The translations under genes and the position numbers were made by a program. Positions 1-10,520 of a stretch of DNA of 64,000 nucleotides are shown here, piece after piece. How positions within the stretch are numbered: the stretch's first letter is position 1; every line of letters begins with the position of its first letter. The stretch comes from Sceloporus undulatus (Eukaryota > Chordata > Lepidosauria > Squamata > Phrynosomatidae): assembly GCF_019175285.1 (NCBI RefSeq), contig NC_056522.1, forward strand, positions 238,926,667 to 238,990,666. The letters run 5' to 3'. The notes beneath the pieces were generated by a model that ran no database searches, was not told the DNA's origin, and worked only from the letters and a program-made list of their open reading frames with translations.

Positions 1-476
1 GACTTGAAAATGCACAACAACTTGCTGTGGGAAGGAGGAATGCAAAGTGGACAACCTTGGCCCCATCTACTTTTAATGTTGCCCTCTCCTAGGATAGACC
101 CTCTCTCTGATGGATCTTCCTGGGGGGAAACAGTCATTGGTGTGAAGAGTGTTCCTTGCACTGAACACATGGAGACACATCCATGAGATCCATGAGAACT
201 GGACTCATGCAGTAAAGTCCTAAGTGTACTACATCATATGCACTTAAGTCTACACTAATGCTATCAACTTCTTTTGCTCAGTTAGTCTCAGAGGTGCTAC
301 AAGATCCCTTTGCAGGCTGATCCAGACTAACACGACTATGTCTTTGAATTCTGTGTTCAGTTATGTATCCACACACTCATTTTGTTAGCAAACTGAGCCA
401 AACTTCCTTGCTTCTTGCAGTGGATCATTTCAGTAGTTTGACTTGTGGTGCTTGCTCTTCTTCCCCTTTTCCCCAG
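1..476 (+). other. MYLK: Last intron of MYLK (3' part)
   Basis: Non-coding sequence ending in a pyrimidine-rich tract and the acceptor CCCCAG at 471-476, directly before the terminal coding exon. It contains one old interspersed repeat (about 225-350). No other exon was recognised here. Confidence 0.8.
225..350 (-). repeat. Interspersed repeat fragment, family not named
   Basis: Contains the phrases GTCTCAGAGGTGCTACAAG and CTGATCCAGACTAACACG. A second copy with matching phrases lies at about 27488-27640, so this is a dispersed family. The minus orientation is inferred from the second copy and from memory of similar reptile repeats. Confidence 0.5.
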
Positions 477-733
477 GTTACCCTGACCCAGAGGTGATTT
501 GGTACAAAGATGATCAATCTATCAAGGAGTCCCGGCACTTCCAGATAGACTATGATGAGGATGGCAACTGCGCTTTAACCATTTCTGAAGTCTGTGGGGA
601 CGATGATGCCAAATATACTTGCAAGGCAGTTAATTGCCTTGGAGAAGTAACTTGTACTGCAGAACTCATTGTGGAAACAATGGGGAAAGAAGGAGAAGAG
701 GAGGAAGAGGAAGAGGAGGAGGAGGAAGAATGA
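477..733 (+). CDS. MYLK: MYLK terminal coding exon: last Ig domain (telokin) and acidic tail
   Basis: C-terminal end of myosin light-chain kinase, the Ca2+/calmodulin-dependent kinase that phosphorylates myosin regulatory light chain. In smooth muscle the same C-terminus is also made alone as telokin. After the acceptor at 475-476 the exon opens in phase (one base of a Gly codon comes from the previous exon) and reads YPDPEVIWYKDDQSIKESRH, then FQIDYDEDGNCALTISEV and CGDDDAKYTCKAVNCLGEVT. This is the I-set Ig fold of telokin, with the Y-x-C motif of the F strand. It ends ETMGKEGEEEEE... in about 14 Glu before TGA at 731-733. The Glu-rich tail matches the family, though mammals have Gly interspersed. 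Upstream kinase and calmodulin-binding exons lie outside the window. The residue match to remembered vertebrate MYLK is near complete. Confidence 0.96.
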
Positions 734-2690
734 AATAAAATTGAATGGGCAAGAGATTGGAGCAATCACCCAGTAAAAAAAAAAATCAGGCTCAAGCAGT
801 TGACATTAGATCATGAATTTCTTGGTTTGTTTCATCAGCACCATGAGTTGACACCTGTTTTTGTTATTTATGGGCATTAACTTGAATTTAGCAAGCACTT
901 TAGGTGGCTGTTGTGCTTGGATTTAGTTTAAGTTAAAGCATAGCCCAAACAATGAATGTGAACACACCATATGAAACTCATCTACCGTTTTAACCAGAGC
1001 CAACAAGTTATTTGTTGAAAAAAAAATAAACTTATAAGGAGAGAGAAATTGCCCAAGTGCACTAATTGCTCCATCAACCAGCATAACAAGAGAGAAAATT
1101 TGGACTACCTGCCCCACAATCCTCCTAAACACATTTGCACATTATACTTGTTGATATTCCATGGCATCATTTGGAGCTTTCATGAATGCAAGTGTTTTTA
1201 GTACAATGGGCACAATCCATCAGTAGGTTTGTCTGTGGAAGGCCTCCTGAAAGGGCAGGAACTCAATAATAGAACTGGTGGGTTGCGTCCTTGGACCCTA
1301 CTAACTTCTCTATTGGCACTAATAGGAACCGTTGCCCTATAACACATTTCCAGCAGATTTATAAGTGAAGGTTCCTGTCCCCCCCCCCCAAAAAAAATCA
1401 GTTTTCACATTGAAACTGTTCCGTGTATTTATTAGTTTTCCCTTTGAACTTGAAGATTTGTGATTTTAAACTGAAATACCTAGGTTTAAGCCAATATAGT
1501 TATTGGAATTAAGGGAGCTGATTTAGCTTAAATGAGCACTTTGGACTGACCTCTGTCAATCACAAACAAGTTGTCCTGATTTGAAAATGTAAAGCGACAT
1601 TTTCTATTAATTTGCTGTAGCTGAGCAGTGGATCCTTCCTTCCTCAGCTGAGACTCTCTGTAAGTCCCAATTCTTAAAACCACGTCAGCATCTAGCAGAA
1701 AAAAAGCCAGCTTCTGAAAAGTTTTCAACCAGTCGACAGTATCACATTCAAGATCTGGCATATCACAACAAATCCAAAATGTGTGTTGTCACTGCTGTCA
1801 TGAAATCCAAATTCTGCAGATATCAGATACCTGGCTGCAGGCTTATACAGTACTGACAGGCTTTTCTCTACAGCTGCCATCAGCAGTCATGAAAATTAGC
1901 CCCATGCTTCTCTTCCTCCCTGGGCAGGGCACTTATTGAATGCAGAAAGTACACTCGCTGTAATGCTGTTGCATAATTCAGTGCCTCTGTGGTGAAACTC
2001 AGGTTTTTAACCTATATTTTAGTTTTATTTGGCTATTATGAGTTTATTCTGTTCATGCCAGCCTGGAAACTGGAGTAGTCAAGGAAAGGGAGCCTAGATT
2101 TAAAGCTTGTGTACAACTTCCAAAGAACTACAGGTTAGTTTTAAGGCATGTCTTAAAGTAAAAAAAATCAGCACAATGAATGGTTAAACAATGATCGATT
2201 CCCTCTGCTAATTCATACATTCAGATGTGTTCATTTTGTTTCTCTTTCACAATTAGTTGCAAGCCAGAGGCCATGAAACATTTCACACAATCACATAATA
2301 GTACATGTCTACTCTTGTTGCATCATTCCAGTTGTGTGACTTTCCTCCCACTGTATGAACAAGGTGCAAAGATTTTAAATATAAAAGTTGACCTTTTTCA
2401 AAAGAATACAACAAAGCTTTATTTTGCTCATTGAAGCAAAGTGGGGGAACTAAGTGTACTTTATTACAGATGTATACGATATCTTGTTTAGATGGTTTGA
2501 TATTACCTAGTCTTATGTGTTCTATATTATTTGCTCCTCTGCCTGTTTGAATGCAACAATTCAAAATTCCATATATGATTGCTCACTCACAATTGCTGTG
2601 GGTTTTTATAACTGCTTTTGCTGTTTCTCACTAGGTTGAGGTTACCAGCATGTCTTCTTTTTGAATGAATAAAGAATTATTGTTAGAGTA
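734..2690 (+). other. MYLK: MYLK 3' UTR and flank, candidate poly(A) signals
   Basis: AT-rich sequence without open coding frames. AATAAA occurs right after the stop (734-739), at 1025-1030, and at 2668-2673 (in TTTGAATGAATAAAGAAT). The last is the most likely distal signal, because the block before it is free of obvious transposons and the first hAT-like insertion starts just downstream. Which signal is used cannot be decided from sequence. Confidence 0.5.
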
Positions 2691-2754
2691 AAACACGACT
2701 ATTGCCAGTTTGCCACACATTCTTATAAGGAAAGATTTTTAGTATTATCTAGTG

Positions 2755-2897
2755 CAGGGTGGGAATTGTACAGCCCATCCCCCAGATGCTGTTGAATTGC
2801 AGTTCCCAGGATTCCTAGCCAACTTGGCTAAAAGAGAGGAATGTTGGGAGTTGAAATTCAACAACATCTGCAGCGCTGCATAATTCCCATCCCTAAC
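2755..2897. mobile_element. Short hAT-like non-autonomous element
   Basis: Starts GGGTGGGAATTG and ends with its near inverse, AATTCCCATCCC. The interior has the usual CAGATGCTGTTGAATTGCAG / GAAATTCAACAACATCTGCA inverted pair. Flanks are CTAGTGCA on the left and TTAGTGCA on the right, compatible with an 8-bp target duplication carrying one change. A diverged partial relative is at about 20148-20240. Confidence 0.6.
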
Positions 2898-4675
2898 TTA
2901 GTGCATACAGAGCATTTTCTCACATGTTTTCAATGTGTTAAGAAAACAATGGGGTGTATTTTTTGTGTATATCTTAATTAAAATATGCTGATGTTTTCTG
3001 GTTTCTGAAACCAAATAAGCTGCAAAATATGAGAACACTACAGTTGTAGTTACTCACAATTTCTCAATAAACAAATACCACAAAGCATGTTAGCACAAAT
3101 TTCAGTTTGTTCACTCCTGTCCAGTAGCTTAGTTTCTTGCTTGCAGCTTTCTGTTTTCAGCTGATGGTGATTTTTAGTTTAGGTTAGACCTCCTTGATCA
3201 TTCTCCTTTCTACCACACTTACATTACTTCTGCAAAGCAACGTAGTAGGCTACACAAAACATTTTCTCACTCATAACCGGGGTTTCTTTTAAGGGCTATG
3301 TGAAATTAGGCAGAGTGGTTCAGTTCACCCATCCCTGCATTACTGATAAGGAAAGGCAATGATGAGTAATGAAATATTGCATTACTGTTTCTTTGTCAAT
3401 CACACTGGATCATTTGCACTGGCAAACTACTGAAAAGTGGGCATAATTCTAATATACTGAGCAACTGGATGTAGTACTGGTTATGTGGTTTAATATTTAT
3501 CTCTATAAAAATGCAGACTTTTTTCCTTTCAAAAATTAATACTGAAAAATTAGAGAGGTATGTCTACAGGTCCCAAATTATTATGCATAAGAGTGACTAT
3601 AGAGTGCTAAATACCGTTTATATCTGATTCTGCAAGGACAAAATAGTACTATGTCTGTATCATACACCCTAGGATTATGAAATGGAAACAAGATAAAAAC
3701 ATGGTCATCATGAAACAGAAAAGCATGACCAGGTGAATCCTGCTGAGGAAGCTATGATTCCAAGCTATCCTGGAATGGATAGAAAAGGAACTGAAAGTTA
3801 TACCCTGATGCAGTGCAGTTTATATGGGGCTGCCTCTTGCAGATTCTTTGTAAGCTTCCACTAGTATAAATGGTAGACAACAGTAAGTCAACAAATATTA
3901 CTTTTTTTTTGTTAACCACACTGGCTGCTAAAAAGCCTTTCAGTTCTAATTCAAATAATTGGTCTTACTGTTTTGGAACTAGGCTACCTGAAGGACCATC
4001 AGTCATGTAATCCTCACCATGCACTAAAATTTGCATTGGGTCCATCTCAAGTGCCTTCCGTTAAGATGTTAGCTTGATGTGCACAAGAAATAAGGCTTTC
4101 TTGTCACTGTCTCTAAAACTGTAACTCTTTTCCTGTTGATATGAACCTACTAGTTCTTGCTGCTTAGGCATTTAGGTGAGCATCAAAGGCTCTTTTTAAA
4201 AATCTGGCTTCAGTAGAATTTGCAATAAATTTGTGTATTCTCAAAAGCTTTGCAAATATTCTGTATCCTTGCTACTGCGGCTGCTATGTCTTCCATCTGA
4301 TCATGCTTTTGTTTGCAATGTTTGCACATTGTGAGGATGTACCCCTTCAGAACAGCTTTTAAAAATAAATAGTATTGGTGATGGGACACCTTCATAAAAT
4401 GATGAAAGAACTGGAAAAAAAAATTGGTCACCTGTAGCTCTTAAAATTATCTGAAGTCAAATTTTCCCATTTGCTCCTTAAGGTGATGGTACTCTCTTGA
4501 CCAGATTGGTTTAAAAGTGGACCGAGTTCCTGTGAGCAAAACACGTGTATTGGAAAAATTGAAAAAAGGTGCAGAAAATGGCTCATTGGGGGCTGTGTAA
4601 ATGGGTGGAAGCCAAGCAACCTTGTGCAAATTGACCAACTGCCTTTTGCAGCATAATAACTGGCTTAAAGACAGA

Positions 4676-4908
4676 GGCCTGTTACAGAGTGCCAAAATAA
4701 AGCTGCTTCAGGTCTCTTTGGAGGTATGCTGTTTAAATGATGCATGCACCCTAAGAATCCGGAAGCTGCACCAAAGCTGCCCTCCAGTGCTTAGGAATGG
4801 TGTGTGGCTTTGGCAAGACCTCCGGACTCTTAGGACCCATGCATCATTTAAATAGCATACCTCCAAAGAGACCCAAAGCAGCTTTATTTTGGCAGTCTGT
4901 AACAGGCC
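4676..4908. mobile_element. Foldback MITE with ~73-bp terminal inverted repeats
   Basis: The left arm starts GGCCTGTTACAGAGTGCC and the right arm ends GGCAGTCTGTAACAGGCC. The two arms match almost base for base for about 73 bp, through the TTTAAATGATGCATG block. The central ~85 bp is itself partly palindromic. There is no coding capacity: the small ORFs here are by-products of the palindrome. Confidence 0.8.
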
Positions 4909-5897
4909 AGAGTAACTCTTTTTATCCTCATCCTCTTGTTTTTTAATATTTGTAAAGTGATTTGATTAGGCTGTATTGCCATTTAAATGCCTTTCTCCCT
5001 TGGGTGTATGACCACAAGGTATTTGTTTCTCACTCCTCTCTCCATGTGTAGCCAGTTGTCTGATCATTTGTTGCCCAAGAAGAAGTAAGGCCCATAACTT
5101 CCCTATTAACTGCTTTCATAGTAGAGTTAGTGCAGAAGGTCTGAGCCTTAACAGAAATGTCTTTGCTTGATTTTCAATAAGCTTTGTGAATTTCTCCGTT
5201 AACAAATGTACTTTGGTTTTGATTATGGACAGCTGCTCAAAAATAAAAATACTAGACTAGTCTGTACTATCAAAAGGCATTGTCTGGGTAGAAAGTAAGT
5301 TATGTCGTTATTCTGTAAATTTATTAGATTTGGTTTTGTTTGGATGAGTGGCTGCAACCTCTTCCACAAAAGAAGAGAGAACTAAGAGTTGTTGACTTTC
5401 TGCCTCTGCTTGTAAATCCCACTCCAATGTTTCACATTTACCAGAAAGATTGAAGGGAGCTAGATGAACGACAGAAGATGATTGCCTGCTTATTAAGTAG
5501 ATGTCAACTTTTGGCTGTTTCAGCTGTTTGGTGGACTTGGGTATAGCTTATGTTGTAGAATGAGTGTGGTGCCTCTTCTTTCTTTTTCCCATAATGGTCA
5601 GTAACTGGAATTCATCTCAGCTCTTTCGAAATGTCAGGAAATTCCCGTAAGTAGCACTGGGTCAATGTAGATAAAATAAACTGAGCTTGTTTTTCAATTA
5701 ATTATGTAAAACAACAACAAAAACAAACAGCAGCAGCAGCTGCTGCCTTGTCTGCAGGGGCAGTGATGTATTAAAGTCTTTTACTCCAAGTCTCAAGTAC
5801 TGCAAGTAACTACTAATAATATGAATTTGTGCAATGAATTTTAAATATGACCTCTGCTTTGGATAAAGAGTCGGCCCACATTCAGACCAACTGTCTT

Positions 5898-5975
5898 CCA
5901 ATCAGACAAAAATCCATCAGTGATACCTTTATTGGCCAACCGAAATGCACAATATGTTACAAACCAAACAGGAGG
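5898..5975 (+). repeat. Dispersed repeat fragment (TTTATTGGCCAACC family)
   Basis: Contains GATACCTTTATTGGCCAACC and TGTTACAAACCAAACAGGAG. Other copies are at about 10384-10520, 51361-51500, 51525-51690, 52299-52500 and 59105-59300. The family is common across the window but I cannot assign its class. Confidence 0.65.
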
Positions 5976-6484
5976 ATCTCCTAAAAATTGAGGAGAGATG
6001 GTACACATCCCTCTGCCATGAGTCCCTCCTCCTCCCCTCCAAAACCATGCGATTCAGATCTGTCATTCCCATTTGCTTTGAGATACATTCTTTTCAAAAG
6101 AACTGCTAAGAAGAAACCAGTCTCTGGAAAAACTGGCTTTTTTGGCGTTTGCCTTGCTTTATTGTGACAGAAATTGACCCAAGTATGACAGGAACCGGTT
6201 TCAAATGGGAATGACGATCATTTAAACCAATCAGCAGCAATTCACTTTATTTCCTAGTGGGAACGCACCCCCTGCATAAGAAGAGCAGGGAGGAAAGGAG
6301 CTCTGACTCACAATCCCATAGGCCTAAAGTTGTTCTAAATGGCCTCAGCACAACTAGGGACTTGATCTATAGCCCCAGGATCTTGGGCAGGGTTAGAAAA
6401 TTCTAGTCCTGACCAGTCCCTGTCAGTGTGGCCAATGGTGGGGATGGTGGGTTTACATTTCTATTGCATTTTTAGCCTTCATTG

Positions 6485-6840
6485 TGTCCTGTCCTCCATT
6501 TTTCTTGACTGTCCTCCCTTTTGAGCCTAAGAAGGATGGATGTACTTTCTACTAGTTCAACTTGTATCATGGATTCAGTGCCCTCCCTTCTGAGCCTGAG
6601 AAGCCTGACATTCCTCTTAGCTCTTTCCCAGCCTTTCCTCCATTTTCCCCCCTTGAGCTCAAGAAGCCTTCTTGACTTCTTAATTTCCATTAGGGTTTCG
6701 TTCTGCCTTTATTGACTCATATCCTCCTTCCCTTTTGACCCTGACTAAGAAGCCGGGATTGGCCCTAGTTCTGTGATTGTTTGGGGGCTTTTATTTTGCC
6801 CCCCCCCCCCCATTTCCCTTCAGCGTCCTCCATTTCGGAG
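6485..6840 (+). repeat. Degenerate tandem array upstream of HACD2 (forward units)
   Basis: Four to five diverged units beginning near 6491, 6511, 6580, 6634, 6721 and 6825. Each opens with a version of GTCCTCCATTTTGAG and most continue into GAGCCTGA...AAGAAGC. The unit at 6721 ends GGGGGCTTTTATTTTG before the next GTCCTCCATTT at 6825. The same unit recurs inverted in intron 1 and, in more copies, at 53.9-55.2 kb upstream of ADCY5. The CCATTTT core resembles a YY1 site. Confidence 0.6.
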
Positions 6841-7330
6841 GAGGAGGAGTGGGAGGCCCCTCCATCGCCGCCTCTCCTCCTCCCCTTTGGCCGGGCCTTT
6901 CCTAGCTCCACCTCCGGGCCCGACAGGGGACTGGGAGGAGGAGGAGGAGGCCTGCGTGGGTTCTGAGCAGCAGCCAGCCATAGCCATGGCGGCCTCCAGC
7001 TCCAGCTCCTCCACTAGCAGCCGCCGGGCGGATAATGGCACTGGCGGCCAGCAGCAGCAGCAGCAGCAGGCCTCCTCGTCCTCCTCTTCCCGGCGTCGGA
7101 AGAGCCAGGGCCCCTTGGCCACGGCCTACCTGGTCCTTTACAACGTGGTCATGACGGCCGGGTGAGCAGCGGGCGAGGGAAGGGCTTGGCCTCCATTCTG
7201 GGCCCGCCAGAGAAGCAGGCCTTGCAACCCCAGAAGGAGCAGCCTCTTGGGCCTCTTTATTTGGGGGCCTCTCGGGAAGAGGGCGGGGAGGCATGGAGAG
7301 GAAGGGCCCTCGGGATGGAGGAGGAGGACG
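6800..7330 (+). promoter_or_regulatory. HACD2: HACD2 CpG-rich promoter and first-exon region
   Basis: GC-rich, CpG-bearing sequence around the start codon, with no TATA box in the expected place. It contains GGAGGAGG/CTCCTCC runs. Exon 1 and the start of intron 1 lie inside it. The exact transcription start cannot be read from sequence; it probably lies within 6820-6980. Confidence 0.6.
6986..7161 (+). CDS. HACD2: HACD2 coding exon 1 (very-long-chain 3-hydroxyacyl-CoA dehydratase 2)
   Basis: HACD2 (old name PTPLB) is the ER-membrane dehydratase that removes water from 3-hydroxyacyl-CoA in the third step of very-long-chain fatty-acid elongation. Seven coding exons join in frame: 6986-7161, 13097-13214, 13940-13958, 14868-14956, 21369-21490, 24515-24693 and 27699-27781. 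They total 786 nt and give 261 aa (human is 254). The start was chosen for the strong context GCCATGG and the family-like MAA start. Residues 1-39 are a variable, Ser-rich cytosolic leader with seven Gln in a row (residues 22-28) and RRRK. Conserved sequence begins at GPLATAYLVLYNVVMTAG, the first membrane segment. The exon ends GG|GTGAGC, splitting a Gly codon. Confidence 0.95.
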
Positions 7331-7426
7331 CAAGGCCCAGTGAAGGGGATCATATGGAGGACATCATCCTGACTCCCAGGAGAGCCAGGAGCAGCTCCTG
7401 GAAGTGGGAAGGAAGCCCTGGTTCTC

Positions 7427-8030
7427 AGGCTCAGGATGGAGGGCATTCCAGGGAAGAAGGTGGGGGACCTGACAGCATGAAAGCTAGAAACGGCTCATAG
7501 AAGAGGAAGAGAAGGTTAAGAGGTGATATGAGAGCCCTGTTTAAGTATTTGAAGGGATGTCACATTGAGGAGGGAATAAGCTTGTTTTCTGCTGCTCCAG
7601 AGATTAGGACCCGGAGCAATGGATGCAAGCTACAGGAAAAGAGATTCCACCTCAACATTAGGAAGAACTTCCTGCAGTAAGGGCTGTTCGACAGTGGAAC
7701 ACACTCCCTTGGAGTGTAGTGGAGTCTCCTTCCTTAGAGGACTTTAAGCAGAGGCTGGATGGCCATCTGTCAATGGGGATGTTTTGATTGAGAGTTCCTG
7801 CATGGCAGAATGGGGTTGGACTGGATGGCCCAAGTGGTCTCTTCCAACTCAGCATTACCCAATGAAAGCTAAAAACACTCCTAGAAATGTAAACCCATGG
7901 TTCTTAGTCAGACTCAAAATGGAGGGCATTTGGGGAAAATGTAGGACATAACACACTAAAACCTAAATAGACCCCTAGAAATGTAAATTCATGCTTTTTG
8001 CCAGTCTCAAAATGGAGAGCATTTTGGGAT
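7427..8030 (-). repeat. Inverted copies of the promoter tandem unit in HACD2 intron 1
   Basis: On the minus strand the CCTCCAT(T)TTGAG core of the unit appears at about 7427-7448, 7902-7932 and 7998-8027 (on the + strand, GACTCAAAATGGAGGGCATT and close variants). The last two units also share AAA-CTA...CCTAGAAATGTAAA..CATG and repeat at about 95 bp. A CR1 LINE 3' end (7500-7858) was inserted into this cluster. Orientation is opposite to the copies upstream of exon 1. Confidence 0.55.
7500..7858 (+). mobile_element. CR1-type LINE 3' end
   Basis: Contains the degraded end of the reverse-transcriptase ORF and 3' UTR: ACAGTGGAACACACTCCCTT, GGCTGGATGGCCATCTGTCA and CTGCATGGCAGAATGGGGTT, then GTGGTCTCTTCCAACTC. 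It is 5' truncated, as is usual for LINE insertions. Related pieces are at 18957-19325, 31547-31727, 40741-40915 and 49919-50023. Confidence 0.8.
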
Positions 8031-8158
8031 TCCTCTTGGGCAGAAGGTTGAAGTGTAAGATATGTCCTGGAAAAGGAGGACGTCTGGTCATCCTGGCTAG
8101 AAAGCCTCTGTGAGCCTTCCCTCTTCCCCATCTTTCTTCCTTGCAGTGTTGCTGCTGC

Positions 8159-8390
8159 TTTTGTTGTTGTGTGCCTTCAAGTCCTTTCTGACTCATGTCG
8201 CCCCCCAGGCGGTGAACCTGTCCCGGGGTTTTCTTCTTGTCAAGTTTCTTCAGGGGGGCTTGTCCCGGCCATCCTCTGAGGCTGAGAGAGTGGCTTGTCC
8301 AGGATCACCCAGTGGGTTTCTGTGGCCAAGCAGGGATTCGAACCCTTGTCTCCAGAGATGCTCAGACTCCTACACCAAGCTGGCTCTCCT
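8159..8390 (-). mobile_element. Sauria-type tRNA-derived SINE
   Basis: Minus-strand copy. The tRNA-like head lies at the right (GGATTCGAACCC B-box region, CACCAAGCTGGCTC). The left end has the Bov-B-like tail, TTGTTGTGTGCCTTCAAGTC. The GAGGCTGAGAGAGTGGCTTG linker is typical of the family. Confidence 0.85.
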
Positions 8391-8396
8391 GTTATA

Positions 8397-8668
8397 GTGT
8401 GCCTTTAAGTTTTTGACCTAAGGCAAACCTGGCATGGGATTTTCTGGGCAGAATTTGTTCACATCATTTTTTTACTTACAGCAACCCTAAGGTTATCCTA
8501 GGGTTTTCATGGGACGTTTCTTCAGAGAGGGTTTGCCATTACCTTCCTCTGAGGCTGAGAGAGTGTGACTTGCTCAAAGTCACCCAGTGGGCTTTTATAC
8601 TCCAGCACGGATTTGAACCCTGGTCTCCAGAGTTGTAGTCCAACTCTCAAACCACTACACTGCAATAC
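8397..8668 (-). mobile_element. Sauria-type SINE, adjacent second copy
   Basis: Same family and orientation as the preceding copy, directly abutting it. It is more diverged in the tail (ACTTACAGCAACCCTAAGG) with the head at GATTTGAACCCTGGTCTCC. The two head-to-tail copies suggest insertion at or near a previous tail. Confidence 0.8.
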
Positions 8669-9311
8669 TGAAGAGCAATACCAAAGATGATGATAATGAG
8701 AATTTAGCTTGTCTCTGTAGGCACATCACAAACCTCTGTGTTATTAAGGTAGGTGCACTAGAGAGCCTTCTGCTGCCTGTGGTAAGTAGCATTTGATAGC
8801 ACCTATGAAGTGTGCCTGAACTGGTTTCTGAATTGTCCTCCCACATGCAGTGCATTATCATTTGGCATCATTTGGCAGCCATATCTTGGCAATCCAGTTT
8901 TTCCCCCTTGCTTATATTATTTCTAAACATGTACAGACCAGCTAGTGTAGTCAAAAGTATGCTACAGATCACTGCAGAACCATAGTGTGACGAATTTGGG
9001 GCATTTATGAGGCCTGTTCTTGTTAGATTCTTTAACATGTTTTTTTTTCTGTTTAAGTCAATGCAAAGTGCAGGTGAAAAAGCAAGGGAACAGGAACTCT
9101 GACAAAGTGGAAGAAGGATTTGTTAAACTCCTTTCTTTGGATGCGTGAGAATGCCAAAGCAAAAATACATGCAATCGCATTGCATATGAGCCATGATTTC
9201 CCCCACTTATATGGCAGTGTTAGATCTCTACTCAGCTTGGTTATAGCTTGTGGCCCAGTAAGTTCATAGTAAATCCCTCTATTTTAAAAGCAGTGTATGT
9301 AAAGTGTAGCA

Positions 9312-9510
9312 AGAGCCTGCATGGTGCAGTGGTTTGTTCATTGTACTACAATTCTGGAGACCAGGGTTTGATTCCCCTCTCGGCCATGGAAACCCAGTGG
9401 GTGGCTTTGAGTGAGTCACATTCTCTCAGCCCCAGAAAACCTTGTGTTAGGTTCATCTCAAGGTCACCATAAGTCAGAAATGACTTGAACACACACAACA
9501 ACAATATGTT
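9312..9510 (+). mobile_element. Sauria-type SINE with internal deletion
   Basis: tRNA-like head GAGCCTGCATGGTGCAGTGG with GGTTTGATTCCC. The tail CACCATAAGTCAGAAATGAC..ACACACAACAACAA matches Bov-B. The middle linker found in longer copies is missing. Confidence 0.82.
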
Positions 9511-9596
9511 GAGTATGGTGGGAGTATTTCAGTCTTGTGGGATCTAGGTTTTTTGGGTTTTTTTCCAGACCCCAAAACCAGATGTAAAAGACATTA

Positions 9597-9851
9597 CACT
9601 GGTACCCCGGGTTACGAAATTAATTCGTTCCGCCGCCGCTTTCGTAACCCGGGATACTTCGTAAGCCGAATAGCCCATAGGCGCTAATGGGGAAAAAGCC
9701 GCGGCTGCGCCGCGGCTCCATTTGAAACAGCGCAGAGGTTTTTTCGTAACCCGAAAAAACCTTCGTAAGCCGAAACAATAAATCCCTATGGGATTTATTC
9801 GTATCCCGAAAATTTCGTAACCTGGGTATTTCGTAACCCGGGGGACCAGTG
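9597..9851. mobile_element. Mariner/Tc1-like MITE, TA target site
   Basis: Terminal inverted repeats CACTGGTACCCCGGGTTACG and its complement are flanked by TA on both sides (9595-9596, 9852-9853). The interior is made of iterations of TTCGTAACCCG in both orientations. It has no ORF. A second copy is at 11408-11660. CpG content is high for a transposon in an AT-rich intron, so it is fairly young. Confidence 0.85.
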
Positions 9852-9906
9852 TATACAGCTACAGACTTTTAAGCTTGGGAGTTTGCTTTGAATACCAAAA
9901 CTTAAC

Positions 9907-10320
9907 TGCCGTATATATTCATGTATAAGTCAACACCAGGTTTTGGAGCCAAAATTATAGATTTTGATGTGACCTGCAGACAAGTTGGGATTACAATTTA
10001 GGGGCATGTAACAAAGGATGTAAAGGACAAAGCAAGGACATCAGCAACGGACCAATCACCTCATACACTCACACATACATTCTCTTTCTCTTTGCAAGGA
10101 TCTCCCTGGCGAAGCAGGGACACACACATATATGCATACAGTCTCTCTCTTGCCTGGTTAGTGGCTGCTGATATAGGGAGAATGGGGCATTGGGGGCACT
10201 TATAGGACCCTTCTGAGCAGTATTACTGTATTGACCCATATATAAGTCGACCTAGGATTTGGGGGCCAAATTTTGGGCATACATTTTTTGACTTGTAGAC
10301 AAGTATATACATATACGGTA
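9907..10320. mobile_element. MITE with CCGTATATA termini
   Basis: Begins CCGTATATATTCATGTATAA and ends GTATATACATATACGG, an inverted-repeat pair. Inside are ATTTTGATGTGACCTG and GACCCATATATAAGTCGACC blocks shared with the copy at 22767-23302. The family is probably Tc1/mariner-like (TA-rich ends). No coding sequence. Confidence 0.7.
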
Positions 10321-10383
10321 AGCTCCCTGTCCCCCAGCAAAAACACTCCATTCCCAGAAAACATTCAGGAGCAGCCATGTTGG

Positions 10384-10520
10384 CCATGCAGCAAAGTGCA
10401 ACAACAAAACAGCAATACTTTGATTGGCCCAACCAAAAATGCATGAAATAAATAATGCAAGGTTTCAAAGCTCCACTGCCTTCTTCAAGCAGAGATATTA
10501 AAAAATCTTACAGGAGGAGG
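10384..10520 (+). repeat. Dispersed repeat (TTTATTGGCCAACC family)
   Basis: Contains AATACTTTGATTGGCCCAAC, a poorly conserved centre, and AAGGTTTCAAAGCTCCACTG..CTTCTTCAAGCAGAG. This matches the family described for 5898-5975. Confidence 0.6.

Larger units (their letters stand above)
2691..6480. other. MYLK-HACD2 intergenic region
   Basis: About 3.8 kb of AT-rich DNA with no recognisable exon. It holds a short hAT-like element (2755-2897), a long-inverted-repeat element (4676-4908), a CAG/CAA-rich patch (5709-5745) and a dispersed repeat (5898-5975). The remaining sequence shows nothing I can name. Confidence 0.6.
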
